Positions 32,723 to 43,916 of a DNA stretch of 64,000 nt are shown one piece after another. Source of the DNA: Rachicladosporium sp. CCFEE 5018 (taxonomy: Eukaryota; Ascomycota; Dothideomycetes; Cladosporiales; Cladosporiaceae); NCBI GenBank assembly GCA_002077045.2, contig KZ111140.1, forward strand, positions 2,271,732-2,335,731, written 5' to 3'. The notes under the pieces are model-generated. The model was not told the origin of the DNA. It worked only from the letters and a program-made list of their open reading frames with translations, and did no database searches. Both the position numbers and the translations under genes were made by a program. Position 1 is the first letter of the stretch. Each line of letters starts with the position of its first letter.

Positions 32723-33254
32723 CTTGGTGGGTGTCGGGGTGGGATTTGCTTGTTCTTGGGGTGCTTCTGCTTCAGCTGGTGGAGCTGGCGGTTGCTGCTC
32801 TTCCAGGAATGGATCGGTGTCTTCTCTTAACGGCGAGGCGCAAGGAGACCTCGTAGGACTATCTGGCAATGCTACCTCGACTGGTGGAGGTAGATGTGGG
32901 CGGTCTGAGGCTCGAAGTGGGGAACCTGGAGGCGATGCGGGTGGAGAGTCGAGCTCTGGTAGCGGCGCGACAGACTTCTTGTCAATGTCACGGACGGAGA
33001 TGAGGTCGATGAAGGATTGTCTTGCTCGCAACTGTGGTCGTGGACGTAGACCGAGCATCCAATGGCTGTGATGTGTTGCCGCTAGTAGGATGATAGCTTC
33101 GTCGACATGGAGCTTGCTTCGCTTGGCGTTTTGAGTGACGACATGTGAGTTGCAGGTAAGAATCATTAAACATGATACTGAATAAACAACGAGGATAGTA
33201 TCAATAATACATGCGGTAGCACAGGCGACAGTCGTACGCACGCAATGACTTTGT
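32723..33254. promoter_or_regulatory. Upstream region of vma1 with open N-terminal frame
   Basis: A 532 bp interval between vma1 and the 3' end of the CoA-transferase gene. On the minus strand it is open in the vma1 frame up to 33400. The part 32723-33058 has a protein-like, Pro-rich composition. Confidence 0.4.
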
Positions 33255-34475
33255 CTAGAGCTTCGCCCTACTAGACTCTTCCTTGGCCTCGAGTCCGCCA
33301 TTGCTAAGCTCATACTGCTTGCCTTTACTCCATCCCAGCCATTGCTGTAAGACAGCCTCGCCTCCCACGCCAGGCCGTAGCCCACCACTGACCCATCCAT
33401 CGCCTTCCACCCCCTCCCCTCGGCCAGTTATAGCTTCTCCGCTCTGCTTAGCACCCTGCTTGAACGCAAACCCGGGCGACTCCTTCAACGTCACCACAGG
33501 CCGCTGCTCAAAGCCACCCTTCCTTAGCTCGCCCTGCTCAAGCACAGGCGTACAACAAGCATCCGTCCCATCAAAGATCGCCTCCCACTCAGCTCTCGAC
33601 TTCGACTTGAACGTCCTCGTGAAGATCTGCTTCATCTTCGGCCAAGCCCTCACATCCTCCCTCTTCCCACCCCAACACCCATCCTCAATGCCCATGCCCA
33701 TAGTCAGCGCAGCGAAAAACTGCGGCTCTAGTGCTCCAACAGCCATGTACTTCCCGTCCTTCGTCTCATAAGTGTCATAGTACGGACACCCTCCGTCGAG
33801 CGTGTTCGTCCCTCTCGGTCCGCCCCAAATAGGCATCTGCTGTGCAAATCGCGGCATGCTAGCCATGAACGCACTCCCATCGACCATATTCGCTTCCACT
33901 ACTTGACCGCGTCCAGTCCTCTTGCGTGACATCAAAGCGAGCAAGATCCCCATGAAGCACACCGCGCCGCCTCCAGCGAAGTCCCCCACGATGTTGCCTG
34001 GTGCATAAGGCTTCTCGTTCGCTCGCCCAAGCATGCTCAATACGCCTGATACAGCGATGTAGTTTATATCGTGCCCAGCCATGTCCTTATACTTCCCATC
34101 CCGCCTGAAACCCGTCATGCGCGCGACCACTAAGCGCGGGTTGAGTTCCAGCAACACGCTCTCCGGGTCGAGACCAGATTTCTTCAACACGCCGGGACGG
34201 AAAGGATCGATTAGAACGTCCACATGGGGGATGATTGACTTGAGCAGCGCGAGTCCGGAGGTCGATTTGAGGTTCACGGCTATGGAACTCTTCCGCCGTG
34301 TGAGGGCATCGGCTGTGGGCGGTGGAGGAGAGGATGTGTGCGCTGAAGGATGGGCGCGATCAACACGGAGGACTGAGGCGCCGTAGTCTGCTAGGAGGAG
34401 GCCGGCGAAGGGACCTGGTGCTAGACCGGCGAACTCGAGGACGCGAATGCCTTCAAGGGGCGGTGGCGAAGCCAT
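33255..34475 (-). CDS. CaiB/BaiF family III CoA-transferase (alpha-methylacyl-CoA racemase-like)
   Basis: Single exon, 406 aa. The N-terminus LEGIRVLEFAGLAPGPFAG is the family hallmark, followed by LLADYGASVLRVD and the AGHDINYIAVSGVLSMLG segment that is especially typical of alpha-methylacyl-CoA racemase, which inverts 2-methyl-branched acyl-CoAs before beta-oxidation. The presumed catalytic His and Asp lie in AGHDINY. The C-terminus ends SSRAKL, a near-canonical type-1 peroxisome signal (AKL), which fits a peroxisomal role. The start is the first ATG that leads into MASPPPLEGIR; the frame upstream opens only with a GTG. Confidence 0.88.
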   Translation of the reverse strand: MASPPPLEGIRVLEFAGLAPGPFAGLLLADYGASVLRVDRAHPSAHTSSPPPPTADALTRRKSSIAVNLKSTSGLALLKSIIPHVDVLIDPFRPGVLKKSGLDPESVLLELNPRLVVARMTGFRRDGKYKDMAGHDINYIAVSGVLSMLGRANEKPYAPGNIVGDFAGGGAVCFMGILLALMSRKRTGRGQVVEANMVDGSAFMASMPRFAQQMPIWGGPRGTNTLDGGCPYYDTYETKDGKYMAVGALEPQFFAALTMGMGIEDGCWGGKREDVRAWPKMKQIFTRTFKSKSRAEWEAIFDGTDACCTPVLEQGELRKGGFEQRPVVTLKESPGFAFKQGAKQSGEAITGRGEGVEGDGWVSGGLRPGVGGEAVLQQWLGWSKGKQYELSNGGLEAKEESSRAKL

Positions 34476-34691
34476 GGTCGAGTTGATAGTGGGTAGAGCT
34501 CGTGGCACAGAGGCCAGCGCAAGATAATGAACTACATGGTGGTTGTCGTTCTCCGCTGGCCTCACACAGGCGGAGCTGTCGAGCTTACCTTCGTGAGCCG
34601 CGGCTAATGGGTTCCTGTGCCAAGACCAGCCCTATGAACATTGATTGATGGAAGGTTGCGCCTGTCAAGACATCGAAACAATGCCTGAATC

Positions 34692-35333
34692 ATGATCATC
34701 CGACAGGCGTTCCCGGCTTTCCGTCATCGCCTCCTTTACCCCCTCAAATCTCACGCACCGCATCGTCTCACTTCCACCTCCACACCTCCCACCCTCACCT
34801 CCCGCCTCTCTCGCCTCGAGTCCCGCCTCCCCCGCTTCCTCCGGCACATCACGACCCCCCTCCGCACCGCGCCCCTCTCCCACATAACAGCCTTCCTTCT
34901 CCTCCACGAACTCACCGCCATCCTTCCCCTCCTCGCTCTCGCAACAGCCTTCCACCAATACGACTACCTTCCCCCATATATCAGCGAGGGGAAATGGGTC
35001 AAAGAGGGCACGGTGAAGTTCGGCGGGTACATGAAACGGAAGGGGTGGATTGGGAGCGAGGGCAGCTGGTGGGGAACTGGGGAGGGGGCTGTGAGGGTTG
35101 TGGTTGAGGTTGCGACTGCTTGGGCGGTGGTTAAGTTGCTGTTGCCGGTTAGGTTGCTGGTAAGTGTTTGGGGGACGCCGTGGTTTGCGAGGTGGACTGT
35201 TGTGCCGGTAGGGGCTTGGGTCCGGAGGGTGGTCGGGAGGGGAAAAGGGAAGGTGGGAATGGGAAGCTCAAAGCCAGCAGCTGGGACAGGCGCTGTTGGG
35301 GGAGGCGTAGGGCCGCGCGAGGGGGTGAAGTGA
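34692..35333 (+). CDS. Mitochondrial membrane protein, DUF1279/FAM210-like
   Basis: Single exon, 213 aa. The first 40 residues are rich in Arg, Ser and His without acids, like a mitochondrial presequence. Two hydrophobic segments follow, around residues 67-88 (FLLLHELTAILPLLALATAF) and 140-160 (VEVATAWAVVKLLLPVRLLVSV), the second followed by WGTPWFAR, which resembles the conserved end of FAM210/DUF1279 proteins and yeast Mrx-type proteins. The C-terminus is Gly-rich and probably disordered. The function is probably structural or linked to mitochondrial gene expression; this rests on resemblance only. It is divergent from the racemase-like gene, 216 bp away. Confidence 0.55.
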   Translation: MIIRQAFPAFRHRLLYPLKSHAPHRLTSTSTPPTLTSRLSRLESRLPRFLRHITTPLRTAPLSHITAFLLLHELTAILPLLALATAFHQYDYLPPYISEGKWVKEGTVKFGGYMKRKGWIGSEGSWWGTGEGAVRVVVEVATAWAVVKLLLPVRLLVSVWGTPWFARWTVVPVGAWVRRVVGRGKGKVGMGSSKPAAGTGAVGGGVGPREGVK

Positions 35334-36088
35334 ACGGCATACCGTCGACGAAGCTCTGAAACCCAGCAGACACATTTACTGCGCCCTCTCCGTCGCATGT
35401 CCCGCGCAAGCCTGAAGCGTGAATTGCCGGACCTGCCAGCATGCAAACACGATGTCACGCACCGAGCTGCGCACGATCTCTATGGCCCTAATTACGCGCA
35501 AGCAGACCATGTCCACGTCGCTATCCTGGCCAGACACGTCACGAGAAGGCTCGGGGCATCGATTCTGCCATAAGACTGCACAGCGCCACGATCACTGCGG
35601 CAGAGGGTGAGATCGCCACGTCGGTGCAGAGTGCGGCTACGGTTACGGAAACTCCTTGGACTTGGCATCCCGCTTTTGAAGACCACCGCCATGGACTCTA
35701 GCACCGGCGAGCGTCGAACGAAAGAGATATTGATCTATCGTAAGCGTCCATGGGACATCCATTAGACACAGCTGCAGAAATGCAGCGGCGTCACAAATCT
35801 GCACGGTAGCTGTCCCTTTCCAATGTGTGTGCCTCTCACTTGCCCCTGTGTACCCATTTCCATCTCTATGGAGAGTCGTGCCCTTACAGATGCGTGAAAC
35901 ACAGGCACTCGAAGCGTTCAGCCAAGCTCAGTTGTTATCGTGAAGGTCGAGAATTAGCGGCGGACACTCCCGAGCCAGTCGCATGAAGCCACGCCAAACC
36001 GCATCAACATGTGCATTGCCCGTATCGCGTCCCACGTCAACAGCATTGCGCTATATGTGTACAGCGATGAGCTGCCGTGAAGCTCAGA
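35334..36088. other. Spacer, nothing recognised
   Basis: A 755 bp interval with only short frames on both strands. No RNA or repeat that I can support. Confidence 0.3.
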
Positions 36089-36706
36089 ATGGCCCAGCCT
36101 GTTCTCGTACGAGCGTACACGACAAGACGCACCCCAATGGGATCTTCTAGCGGTCGAGGGCGAGCCCTGCCACCCATATCGGCATTCAGTTTCGCAGATA
36201 TACTACGTGCTGCAGACAGCGCAGACTTCCAGGAAGCTATTGATGGCATTGCGGAGATATGTGCGAAGAACCGTATGAGCTTGGCTGAAGAGCATACGTC
36301 GCATATGCCGCCAGTGGGCGAGATCACTGGAGGTTCGGATACAGTGGTCGTCACGAGAACACCTCATGCTGGGAGACCGAATGCGAAAAGAGCATTGACC
36401 ATAGTGCCGGAGGGGAGCTCAAGTGGGAGTGAGCGGAGTAAGAAGTGGAGCAGGATGAGCATCTTCGACTTCAGTGCGAGAAAGGAGCCTACCACGCGCC
36501 CCAGAGCGGTCACACGCATTGGTAGCATGGGACGGAGTGTGCCTGTTGCGAGCACTACTTCCACAAGTGCAATCACGAGCGAGAGCGTCCCAGTCAAGCG
36601 AGCTCGCCAAGGTACCACAGTGATCTCAACGACGAATGTGGCTGCAAACAGTCTAGCGATATTCAGTCTACAATGTCATCTCCGACCGTGCAGTTCCGTG
36701 AGCTGA
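36089..36706 (+). CDS. Conserved disordered protein of unknown function (3' end uncertain)
   Basis: ATG at 36089 opens a 205-residue frame. The part from about residue 27 to 75 looks like a folded motif: SAFSFADILRAADSADF, then IDGIAEICAKNRMSLAEEH and SHMPPVGEI. The rest is Ser/Arg/Thr-rich and disordered, with a second small motif IFDFSARKEP and SIGRM-like repeats near residues 120-150. I do not recognise a named domain. The last 25 residues may be wrong: other frames over 36673-37163 look partly coding, so there may be an intron near 36612 (CAAG|GTACCA) and a different C-terminus. Confidence 0.5.
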   Translation: MAQPVLVRAYTTRRTPMGSSSGRGRALPPISAFSFADILRAADSADFQEAIDGIAEICAKNRMSLAEEHTSHMPPVGEITGGSDTVVVTRTPHAGRPNAKRALTIVPEGSSSGSERSKKWSRMSIFDFSARKEPTTRPRAVTRIGSMGRSVPVASTTSTSAITSESVPVKRARQGTTVISTTNVAANSLAIFSLQCHLRPCSSVS

Positions 36707-37287
36707 GCACGAACATCCTTTCGTTGGAGAGTTGCTATAATGCTGGCCTATACGCAGTGGCAGTGCCCGAAGCAGCGCTTCCCATATTAGGTGCAGCAGC
36801 ATGGTGTGCGCACATCTCGTGGGATATTCGGATTCACTCACGCAGACTATGTGGCACTCCATCCAAGCATCTCAAGAATCTGCTTTCGAGCGCAAGAGAA
36901 GTCGATCTAGCGAGGATCGCGAGACTCCGTCTGCGATTCCGCGTTCCCGCGTTTCAATGCGACTTCACAGGGAGGCAGCTGCATACAGTACCGAGCTTGC
37001 TACATATGCGATAGCTGTAGGAGCGACACGATCCCATGGTGGGAGTAGTTGTCTGCCTCGCAGACGCGGTCAGTGCAGAACCCAGCAAATTAGAGGTGCA
37101 GGAGGCTTGCATGCTGCGCCACGCGGTGCCGGCACTCGTGCCCTGAGCACACAGCCTCGTTGAACAGCATCTATAATGTGCGCTGTGGTCCACATCAATT
37201 TATGCGTCTCTAAACAGACATGGCGGCTTCCTGACGATTTGATGATGATCTTCCCAGGATGGTGGTGATGTCGTCTCTGCACTCACG
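36707..37287. other. Spacer with weak coding-like frames
   Basis: A 581 bp interval. Overlapping frames at 36673-37014 and 36801-37163 might include a continuation of the preceding gene, but I could not fix a splice pair that makes a convincing protein. Confidence 0.25.
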
Positions 37288-39382
37288 ATGGCTGTACCTT
37301 TCGGCTTCTCTGCTGGGGACTTCATAGCTGCGATCGACGTCTTACACAAGGTCGGCAAAGCCTTGAAACGGAGTAATGGCGCTTCGGCACAGTGTCAAAA
37401 AGCTTGCCTCGACATCGAGTCCATCACTCAGGTTTTACGCCGTTGCCATGCATACACCAGTACTCCTTCGTTCGATGCGGCCATTGCTCAGCAGATACAA
37501 ATCTGTTGTCACTTATGCCATATACCACTGAACGGCTTCCTACAGAGCATGGAGAAGTACAGACAACATCTACGACTCGATAGCGCAAGTACCCCATCTG
37601 CAGTATTCCGAATGAAGCGCACGTTGAAACAGGTCGATTGGGCTGTCGCGGTGCAAGACGACGTCGCAAAGCTCAAGACTGGTATCGCGCCGCAATTGGC
37701 TGCACTCGGCCTGCTGTTTCAGCACGTTTCCCTTGACAGCCTCGCAAGTCAGGGCGCCAGTATCAACGAAATCTTGACAATTGCACGCGAGACATTGCGC
37801 CAAATGTCTTCCATGCAGCCTTGCATGCAAACAAGCGAAGCAACCTACCATAACACGAACGACCTTCTACACGATCTTGCAGCCTTACGTATGGAGACGT
37901 CCGCCACTGCAACACAGGGTCAACTGTCCGATCTTACTTCCACGCTGCATGATGTGGCTCGTCAATGTGATGTGTCGACAGTCGCGCAGCACCTGGCGAC
38001 CATAGAGAGGCAAATTACAGCGATGTCTGTCAGTCAGGACGAGAGTGTGGTGGCCACCCGCAACCTGGCAGTTTCACTGGACACGCGTTTCGACAGCATC
38101 GACGCCACCATTCGGGGCGTATCCCTCAGGTCTGACAGGGATATTACAAACGGAAATTTGCGCCAGTCTCTACACAATACACAGGTTTCGCTTGATCAGC
38201 TCGACATAACATCGGACTTCCTAGTACACATCGACCTGTTCCTAGCAGCTGTGAGGACCCACATCATTGCAATTGTTGCAATGCTGCTATGGCTTGTGCC
38301 GATGATCCGCATCCTAATGAGAACTACCCTCACTTTCGCGAGATCGCCGACATTATTGCTGAGTGATAATATACGCCTTACAGATGTTTTGGGACGGAAG
38401 CTTTCATTGCCCTATGAGCATTTTCGTTTCTACCCGGTGCTACTGGCACGATTGCACTCTGCATTCGACGGCTGTCCCGGTCACCGGGAGTTGATCGACG
38501 GAAGCTTTGGATTCTTTGTGGATCGTCAAGATGAAGGCAGCGCATTGATTGACAGTGCAGAAATGTGGGAGACCATGGTAGCTCCTGCGCAGGAGCTAGT
38601 CATGTCGATACTCAAACCGCAGCCATCAAGAAGCTCCTGTCCTTCCTGCCACAGGGCACGTGAAAGCGGTAGTGCCGCTATCCGTGGCTGGATCCTATGG
38701 TAAGTTGTCCCAGACCTGATATGCCAGAGATTAGGCCTGATCGTGGAGCAGTGATATCTGCGGTCAACGGTACAGGTTTGTACAGGTCGTTCCAGCAAGC
38801 AACACCACAATTTCGACGCGTGTTGATCACGAGACTGTACATAGCGGACGCGAACAAAGTCAACCGAACATTCAAACCTTTCGCCAAGTACATTCTCTAC
38901 GAGGCGATTGGGATGGGAGCGTCGCAAGCGATACCCTCATCCAGTTACCTGCTATAGCCTTGCCCTCCGACGACGTCACTCATCCCGAAAACCTCTCCGA
39001 CGAAATGTCCGAGGAGGAAGTGGACGCTACCCTGAACGCCCGGTCCAACGACACTCACTCCATTGACGCCATTCCTGCTGAAGCAGCGCGAGAATTCCCT
39101 CAACTTGATTTGACCGGGCACGGCTCCGATGATGCGCCTCGGAGCAGTTCTCTCTATCTGGTGTCACGACAAATGGCGGCTAACGCATCACCACACGAGA
39201 GATTTGCCGCGTTGGCTGCATACGATGATCCATTGCCACTTCACTGCAGGCTAGCAATGAAGAGTGCAGCTGTTGACTACGCCTCATTGGAGTCGATCAG
39301 CGGTCGTCAGCGTCTAGCACGCCTGGCTATGCAATCGATGGCAGTCCGAAGACACCGATCACGATTTCCTAAAAATATGTAA
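37288..39382 (+). CDS. SesA/STAND-type N-terminal protein with ubiquitin-like domain
   Basis: Exons 37288-38699 and 38776-39382 (76 bp intron, TG|GTAAGT) give 672 aa. The start MAVPFGFSAGDFIAAI is the well-known opening of fungal proteins with an N-terminal helical SesA/NACHT-associated domain (about residues 1-150). A long helical region follows, then a hydrophobic segment at about 325-342, then a fungal ubiquitin-like domain (about 350-446, with LPYEHFRFYPVLLARLH), then a CPSC motif at 451-454. The second exon is acidic, Ser-rich and probably disordered, with a basic end RRHRSRF. There is no NACHT or NB-ARC ATPase, so this is a stand-alone adaptor-like form. Cellular role unknown; related domains act in heterokaryon incompatibility and innate immune-like signalling, but that is inference here. 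Confidence 0.75.
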
Positions 39383-40301
39383 GCCGTAGGAAACGGGACG
39401 CGGGCAAACTGCGGCATCTGAGGTTCTATCTGCTCGAACAATGGAAGGATCCGGGCAAAATGCAATAGAACAGCTCAACCGCTTACCAGGAGGCGTCGCG
39501 GAAGCTCCGCATGCAGAGCAGGGAGCAGTCAATCCCTCCATGGACACCTGCTCCGTTGTAACATCCTCCCCGCCCCTGGTCCAAGTCTCGGTTTCCGAGC
39601 ATGCAATCCACACTGAATACTAGACCGTGTGGCCAGGTCCAGGTTCATCATGGCCCACATGTCACACAAACCCCTGGACGTGAAGTTGTTCCGGGCAGAT
39701 CGTGCATCGAGGGCAATATAGCGTCCACTGCGAGCTACAGATTTCTTGCAGTTGAGAAGCCTTTCTAACGCTACAGCAATAATGACACGACACCTGCGAT
39801 GCAAGTCAAAGCAGTGTAAGCAGAGGCATGTAGATGAATGATGCTGAGTGTGGCTCACTTGCGGAAATCGTGAAGAAGAGCTGGCTCTATTGATCTATCC
39901 AAGCCTGTATAGCAAGACGAATCCGCTCGCCAGATACACGCTACGCAGCCAAGTCCCATGGTGACGCAGTCGAGGAATCCGCATTGGGTTGCCTTTCCAG
40001 TTGCATGGCATGCGAGTGACAGAAGAAGCTAAGCGCTCAACTTTTCTCTCTGATAGCGAATGCTAATATATGCAACACCGCGAAAGTGCAGTCCGGACTC
40101 TACTACAGACGAGAGTCAAGCTTGTGTTCTCAAGAACTCTGCAGGGCAGAACTTGCAGCATGTCGTTCTCGTGGTGCGATATATCCTAGCAGTGTCGACA
40201 GTAGAAACCCCTCGAGAGGTGTTGTTCTATTGTCACCCGCATGCATGGCTAGGAAAGCGTACAGACAAAGTCTACGGAGGCTATTGAGGCTCAATACTAC
40301 G
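39383..40301. other. Spacer, nothing recognised
   Basis: A 919 bp interval between a plus-strand and a minus-strand gene (convergent). One 60-codon ATG frame at 39441-39623 has no recognisable content and is left out. Confidence 0.3.
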
Positions 40302-43300
40302 CTACATCTCAGTGTGCTCATCCACAACACTACTCTCCAACAATTCCGTATCCCCCTCCGCCAGCTGCACCCTGGTCCCCTCCGCCTCCGGCAACCCATC
40401 GAGTCCGATCGTAGTCCCGTTGAACCCCAGCGTAGTGTCCCTCATCTCAGTCCTCAGCTGTGTCACGTCTGCATCCTCGTCGTCCAGCCCAGCATCTTCG
40501 TCAAAGGACTCCTCAATCTCAGCTTCTGTAGCACCGGCGCGAGTGGCAGGCGTCTCAGGCATGGCGGTCTCGTCCGGCATCTCAGTAGTCTCCATGACTG
40601 TCTCCTCAGCACCACCGCCTCCACGCTCGAGAGTCATGACATCGTGCATCATCTTCAGGAGCTGAGTCTGGAGCTTAGATAGGACGTTCTTGCTCGTGGC
40701 GTCGCTGGCGACTTTCGTGTCGACTGCCTCCAGGAGAAGCTCAAGGATGGTCTTCAGGCTCTCCTCGTCGCAGCCTTCAGCTGGCAGATGGAGGCGGCCC
40801 AGTAGCGAGAACAGGACCTTCTTCTCGTCTTTGGAGACTTGCGAAGTCACGAGACGCTCGAGGATGGTCTCAGCGAAGAGATAGTGCGTTCCCTCGGCTT
40901 TACCGCTCGATGCGCCAGCAGCTTCTGCGAAGCCAACGATCTTGCGCGGGTCGGTCCAGTCGAGTAGCATATTGCCTATGGCGTCGAGCTTGACCATGCC
41001 GCCTTCCTCTTCCTCGGCGTCTGCTACCTCGTCCAGGAAAGCTTCGCGCAGCGTTGAGAGCTTAGCTATAACTGGACATGCCACGCCGACCAGGCGCGCT
41101 GCATTCTCGGCGCGAGAGTGACAGTACACGGGCAGGAAGTAGGAGAGTGACTGGCGCAGATGGAAGTTCGCGACTGTGTCAGGGTCGAAGTACGCTACAA
41201 CGAGCTGCTTTAGCAGATCGGTGTCAGTAATGAGCTGGCTGAGCATCGTCTTTGCCAAAGCATTGGCTCCTGTGGCTTGGACTGTCGCATCTGAGGACTT
41301 GAGCGACCGCGAGAAGGCTTTCAAGATGGGTCGGATGAGGGCGTTCTCGGGTGCGGCTGTTGCAGATGTGGCATCTACGTCTGCTGGCTGTTCAAGTACG
41401 GCGAGTAGAGAAGGATGTGTGATCAAAATGTCGGCGATTATCTGCAGTGCGATTGACTGTAACGCTGGGTGGCCTTTGGTGAAGCAGCGGAGGAACAGCG
41501 TGAGATTCTCCTCAGCGAGATTCTATAGCATTTAAGTCAGTGATTGCCAGTCCAGAGCTGGTCAAATGGACAACATACCTTCCCGAGTAAGCAGCACAAT
41601 CCGAGACAGACCAGTCCCCTCTCGCGAATCGGCGCTTCTTGACTTCGCACCGCTGGCACGACAAGATTGTTCAGCATGGTCACCAAGTGGATGTTCTCCT
41701 CGAGATCGCAAGCGACGTTCTGCAGCATACACTGTGCGATATGCAGACACTTCATGTTCACCATGATGGATCTGATGGCTTTGTCTTCTTCCGAGATCTC
41801 GCTCTCAGCGCCGCCGGCTTTGGCAGTTTTCTTCTTCGACTTCTTGCCCTGAGCAGCTTCATTGCCCTCTTCACCATCAAAGTGCGAAGTCGCTGAATGG
41901 AAGGAATCCTCAGTCATTGATGTGTCATCTTCGTCCAGATCGCCCATGATGGTATCGTGGACTTCAGCGACAGCTTCTAGGACAACGCTGCAGAACTCGC
42001 CCTCACCTCTGGCACTCTCACCGCAGACCAGTCGAAGGACCTCGACGACTAGTCGCGTCGACTCCTCGGGAAGCTCAGGCAGAGCGAGTGCTTCACGCAT
42101 GAGGCCAAACATCTTCCGTCGACCGACTTCGTCGGAGTAGTCGAATGTGAGTGCCATGTAAAGCATCTGCTCTACCACGAACTCCCGCTGCGCCGAGTCC
42201 TCTTCCGCATCTTCGTCCTCACCCGATGCAGCTGCGCGAATAGTCTCGACTAGTCGATTAAGCTCATGCTCGAGTAGGTAGCCGAACTTAGTCACTTCGG
42301 GCAACTTCTCTTCGACCATGACATCAAGCGCTCGAGGACCAGCATAGCCATCCTCCTTGCCCGAAGACCGGCAGAAGTCGTTGAAAGTCCGAGCGACGAA
42401 TGCCAGCTCTGGCGACAGGTCATCCCAGAATGTGTCGGGAAAGCTGACGTAGTCTACATAGTCTGGTCGACCTTCCCAGAACTCCTTCATTGCCAGCTGT
42501 GCGATACCGCCATCGGCTCCAGAGTTGACGATATCGATACGCTCGAGTAGCTCCAAGAGTGCATCGAGCGACGGATCTGCAGCCTGGTTATTCGCTGTTC
42601 GCTGTGCCTCACCATCCTCAGCCTGCTCGGCTGGCAGAGCAGCGCAGTCCTCGATCCATCGCTCGCGGAAGAGCCGCGCAGTGGCTTTACGGACGTTCTC
42701 GTCACGATCCCGCAGGCCCCAGCGGAGTAGCTTCTCCCGATGTGTCAAGCTGAGATGCCGAAAGTCACCTAGTGCAGGGAGAAGTCGGGCGTACAGTGCG
42801 CGCCGAGTGGCACGGTCCAGATCCCGTGCGCGCTCGAGCAGGTACGGCAGGACTTTTTTAGTGAGTGGAAGGTTCAACAGCAGGTTGCGACGAACTTCTG
42901 CCGATGGGTCATTCTGCAACACATCGAGAAGTTTCACGAGCACGCCTTGCCCAACTTCGTTGTCCGAGTCGCTGTCTTCGTTCTGCTCATCATCCTCAAC
43001 CTCGGCAGCTAGCCTGCCAAGTCCATACACTGCTTGCAATCTTACAGGCGCTTCCTTGTCGTGTATACGCTTGAGCAGATTGAGTCGTAGCTGATGAAAC
43101 AGACTATCGTCCAGGGAGTCGAGGCTGTTGATGATGTGGCTGGTAATCTGCGTCGCTCGGAAGCGAATCGTCTTGTCCTTGACTTGGAGGAGAGGCAACA
43201 ATGTGCTCAGGATCTGCGTCGTCAGACGACTCGTCGGCGTCTCGGGCAATGCTGTCTGCTCCGGATCCTCCTGATCCAGCAGCTCGTTGTCCTTCTGGCT

Positions 43301-43669
43301 TGCGACATTGAGATATGTGCCCAGAAATCGTACAGTCCGATCTCCCACCGCCTCAGACTTCTTCACCGCGAGAATACGAAGAATGATCCGAACCACCTCG
43401 CCGTTGAAGTCGGTCTCTTCGAAGTCCTCTGCTTGCTTGCCCTTCTTGTAGTTCACCGGCTCATAGCAACACGCTTCCTGTATCTTGCGCAAGCTGATCA
43501 CACACTTCCGGTGGCCTGCAGTAGACTTCTGCGCATCGCCGAAGACTCCGCAGATTGCGCGTCGCAGTGTTGTGTCCGCGCCTTCGTCCGGTATGTCGTG
43601 TGATGGCGAGCTGTTGCGTCCTGATGAGCGGGCTGAGGCGCGTCCTCCTCTCACTATGCGACCGGGCAT
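40302..43669 (-). CDS. ycg1: Condensin complex subunit 3 (Ycg1/Cnd3/CAP-G)
   Basis: HEAT-repeat subunit of condensin that clamps DNA and helps compact mitotic chromosomes. Exons 43669-41579 and 41522-40302 (56 bp intron, phase 0) give 1103 aa, typical for fungal Ycg1. The N-terminal part has the CAP-G signature (VRFLGTYLN, RFRATQITSHIINSLD and the RLQAVYGLGRLAAE HEAT repeat followed by an acidic loop DDEQNEDSDSDNE). The central domain ends in an acidic linker with a KKSKKK run, and the C-terminal cap domain includes NLKCLHIA-like NMKCLHIAQCMLQN. The C-terminal 150 residues are acidic and disordered. It is divergent from the cysteine synthase gene. Confidence 0.93.
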
Positions 43670-43916
43670 TTTACTGAGTGGAAATAAGTCTTTGCAGAAT
43701 CCTTCATCTACATAACGCTACAGATGAAAGCTCGCCGCGGTATAGGGTTCGTCGATAAAGTGGACGACCATGTTGACGCGCAACGTAAACAGCGGAGATA
43801 AGACCCCCGCGACTCGGACATAAACGAATCACGCCAGAACAGACCTCACTCGCGACGACGGATTCGATGAGGAGACAGGGCATCGCCACTGCATCAATTT
43901 GTGTCGTTCTCCCGCA

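Noticed and set aside
42525..43094. 189-codon Ser/Arg-rich plus-strand frame opposite ycg1
   Set aside because: Antisense shadow; composition follows from complementing the HEAT-repeat exon.
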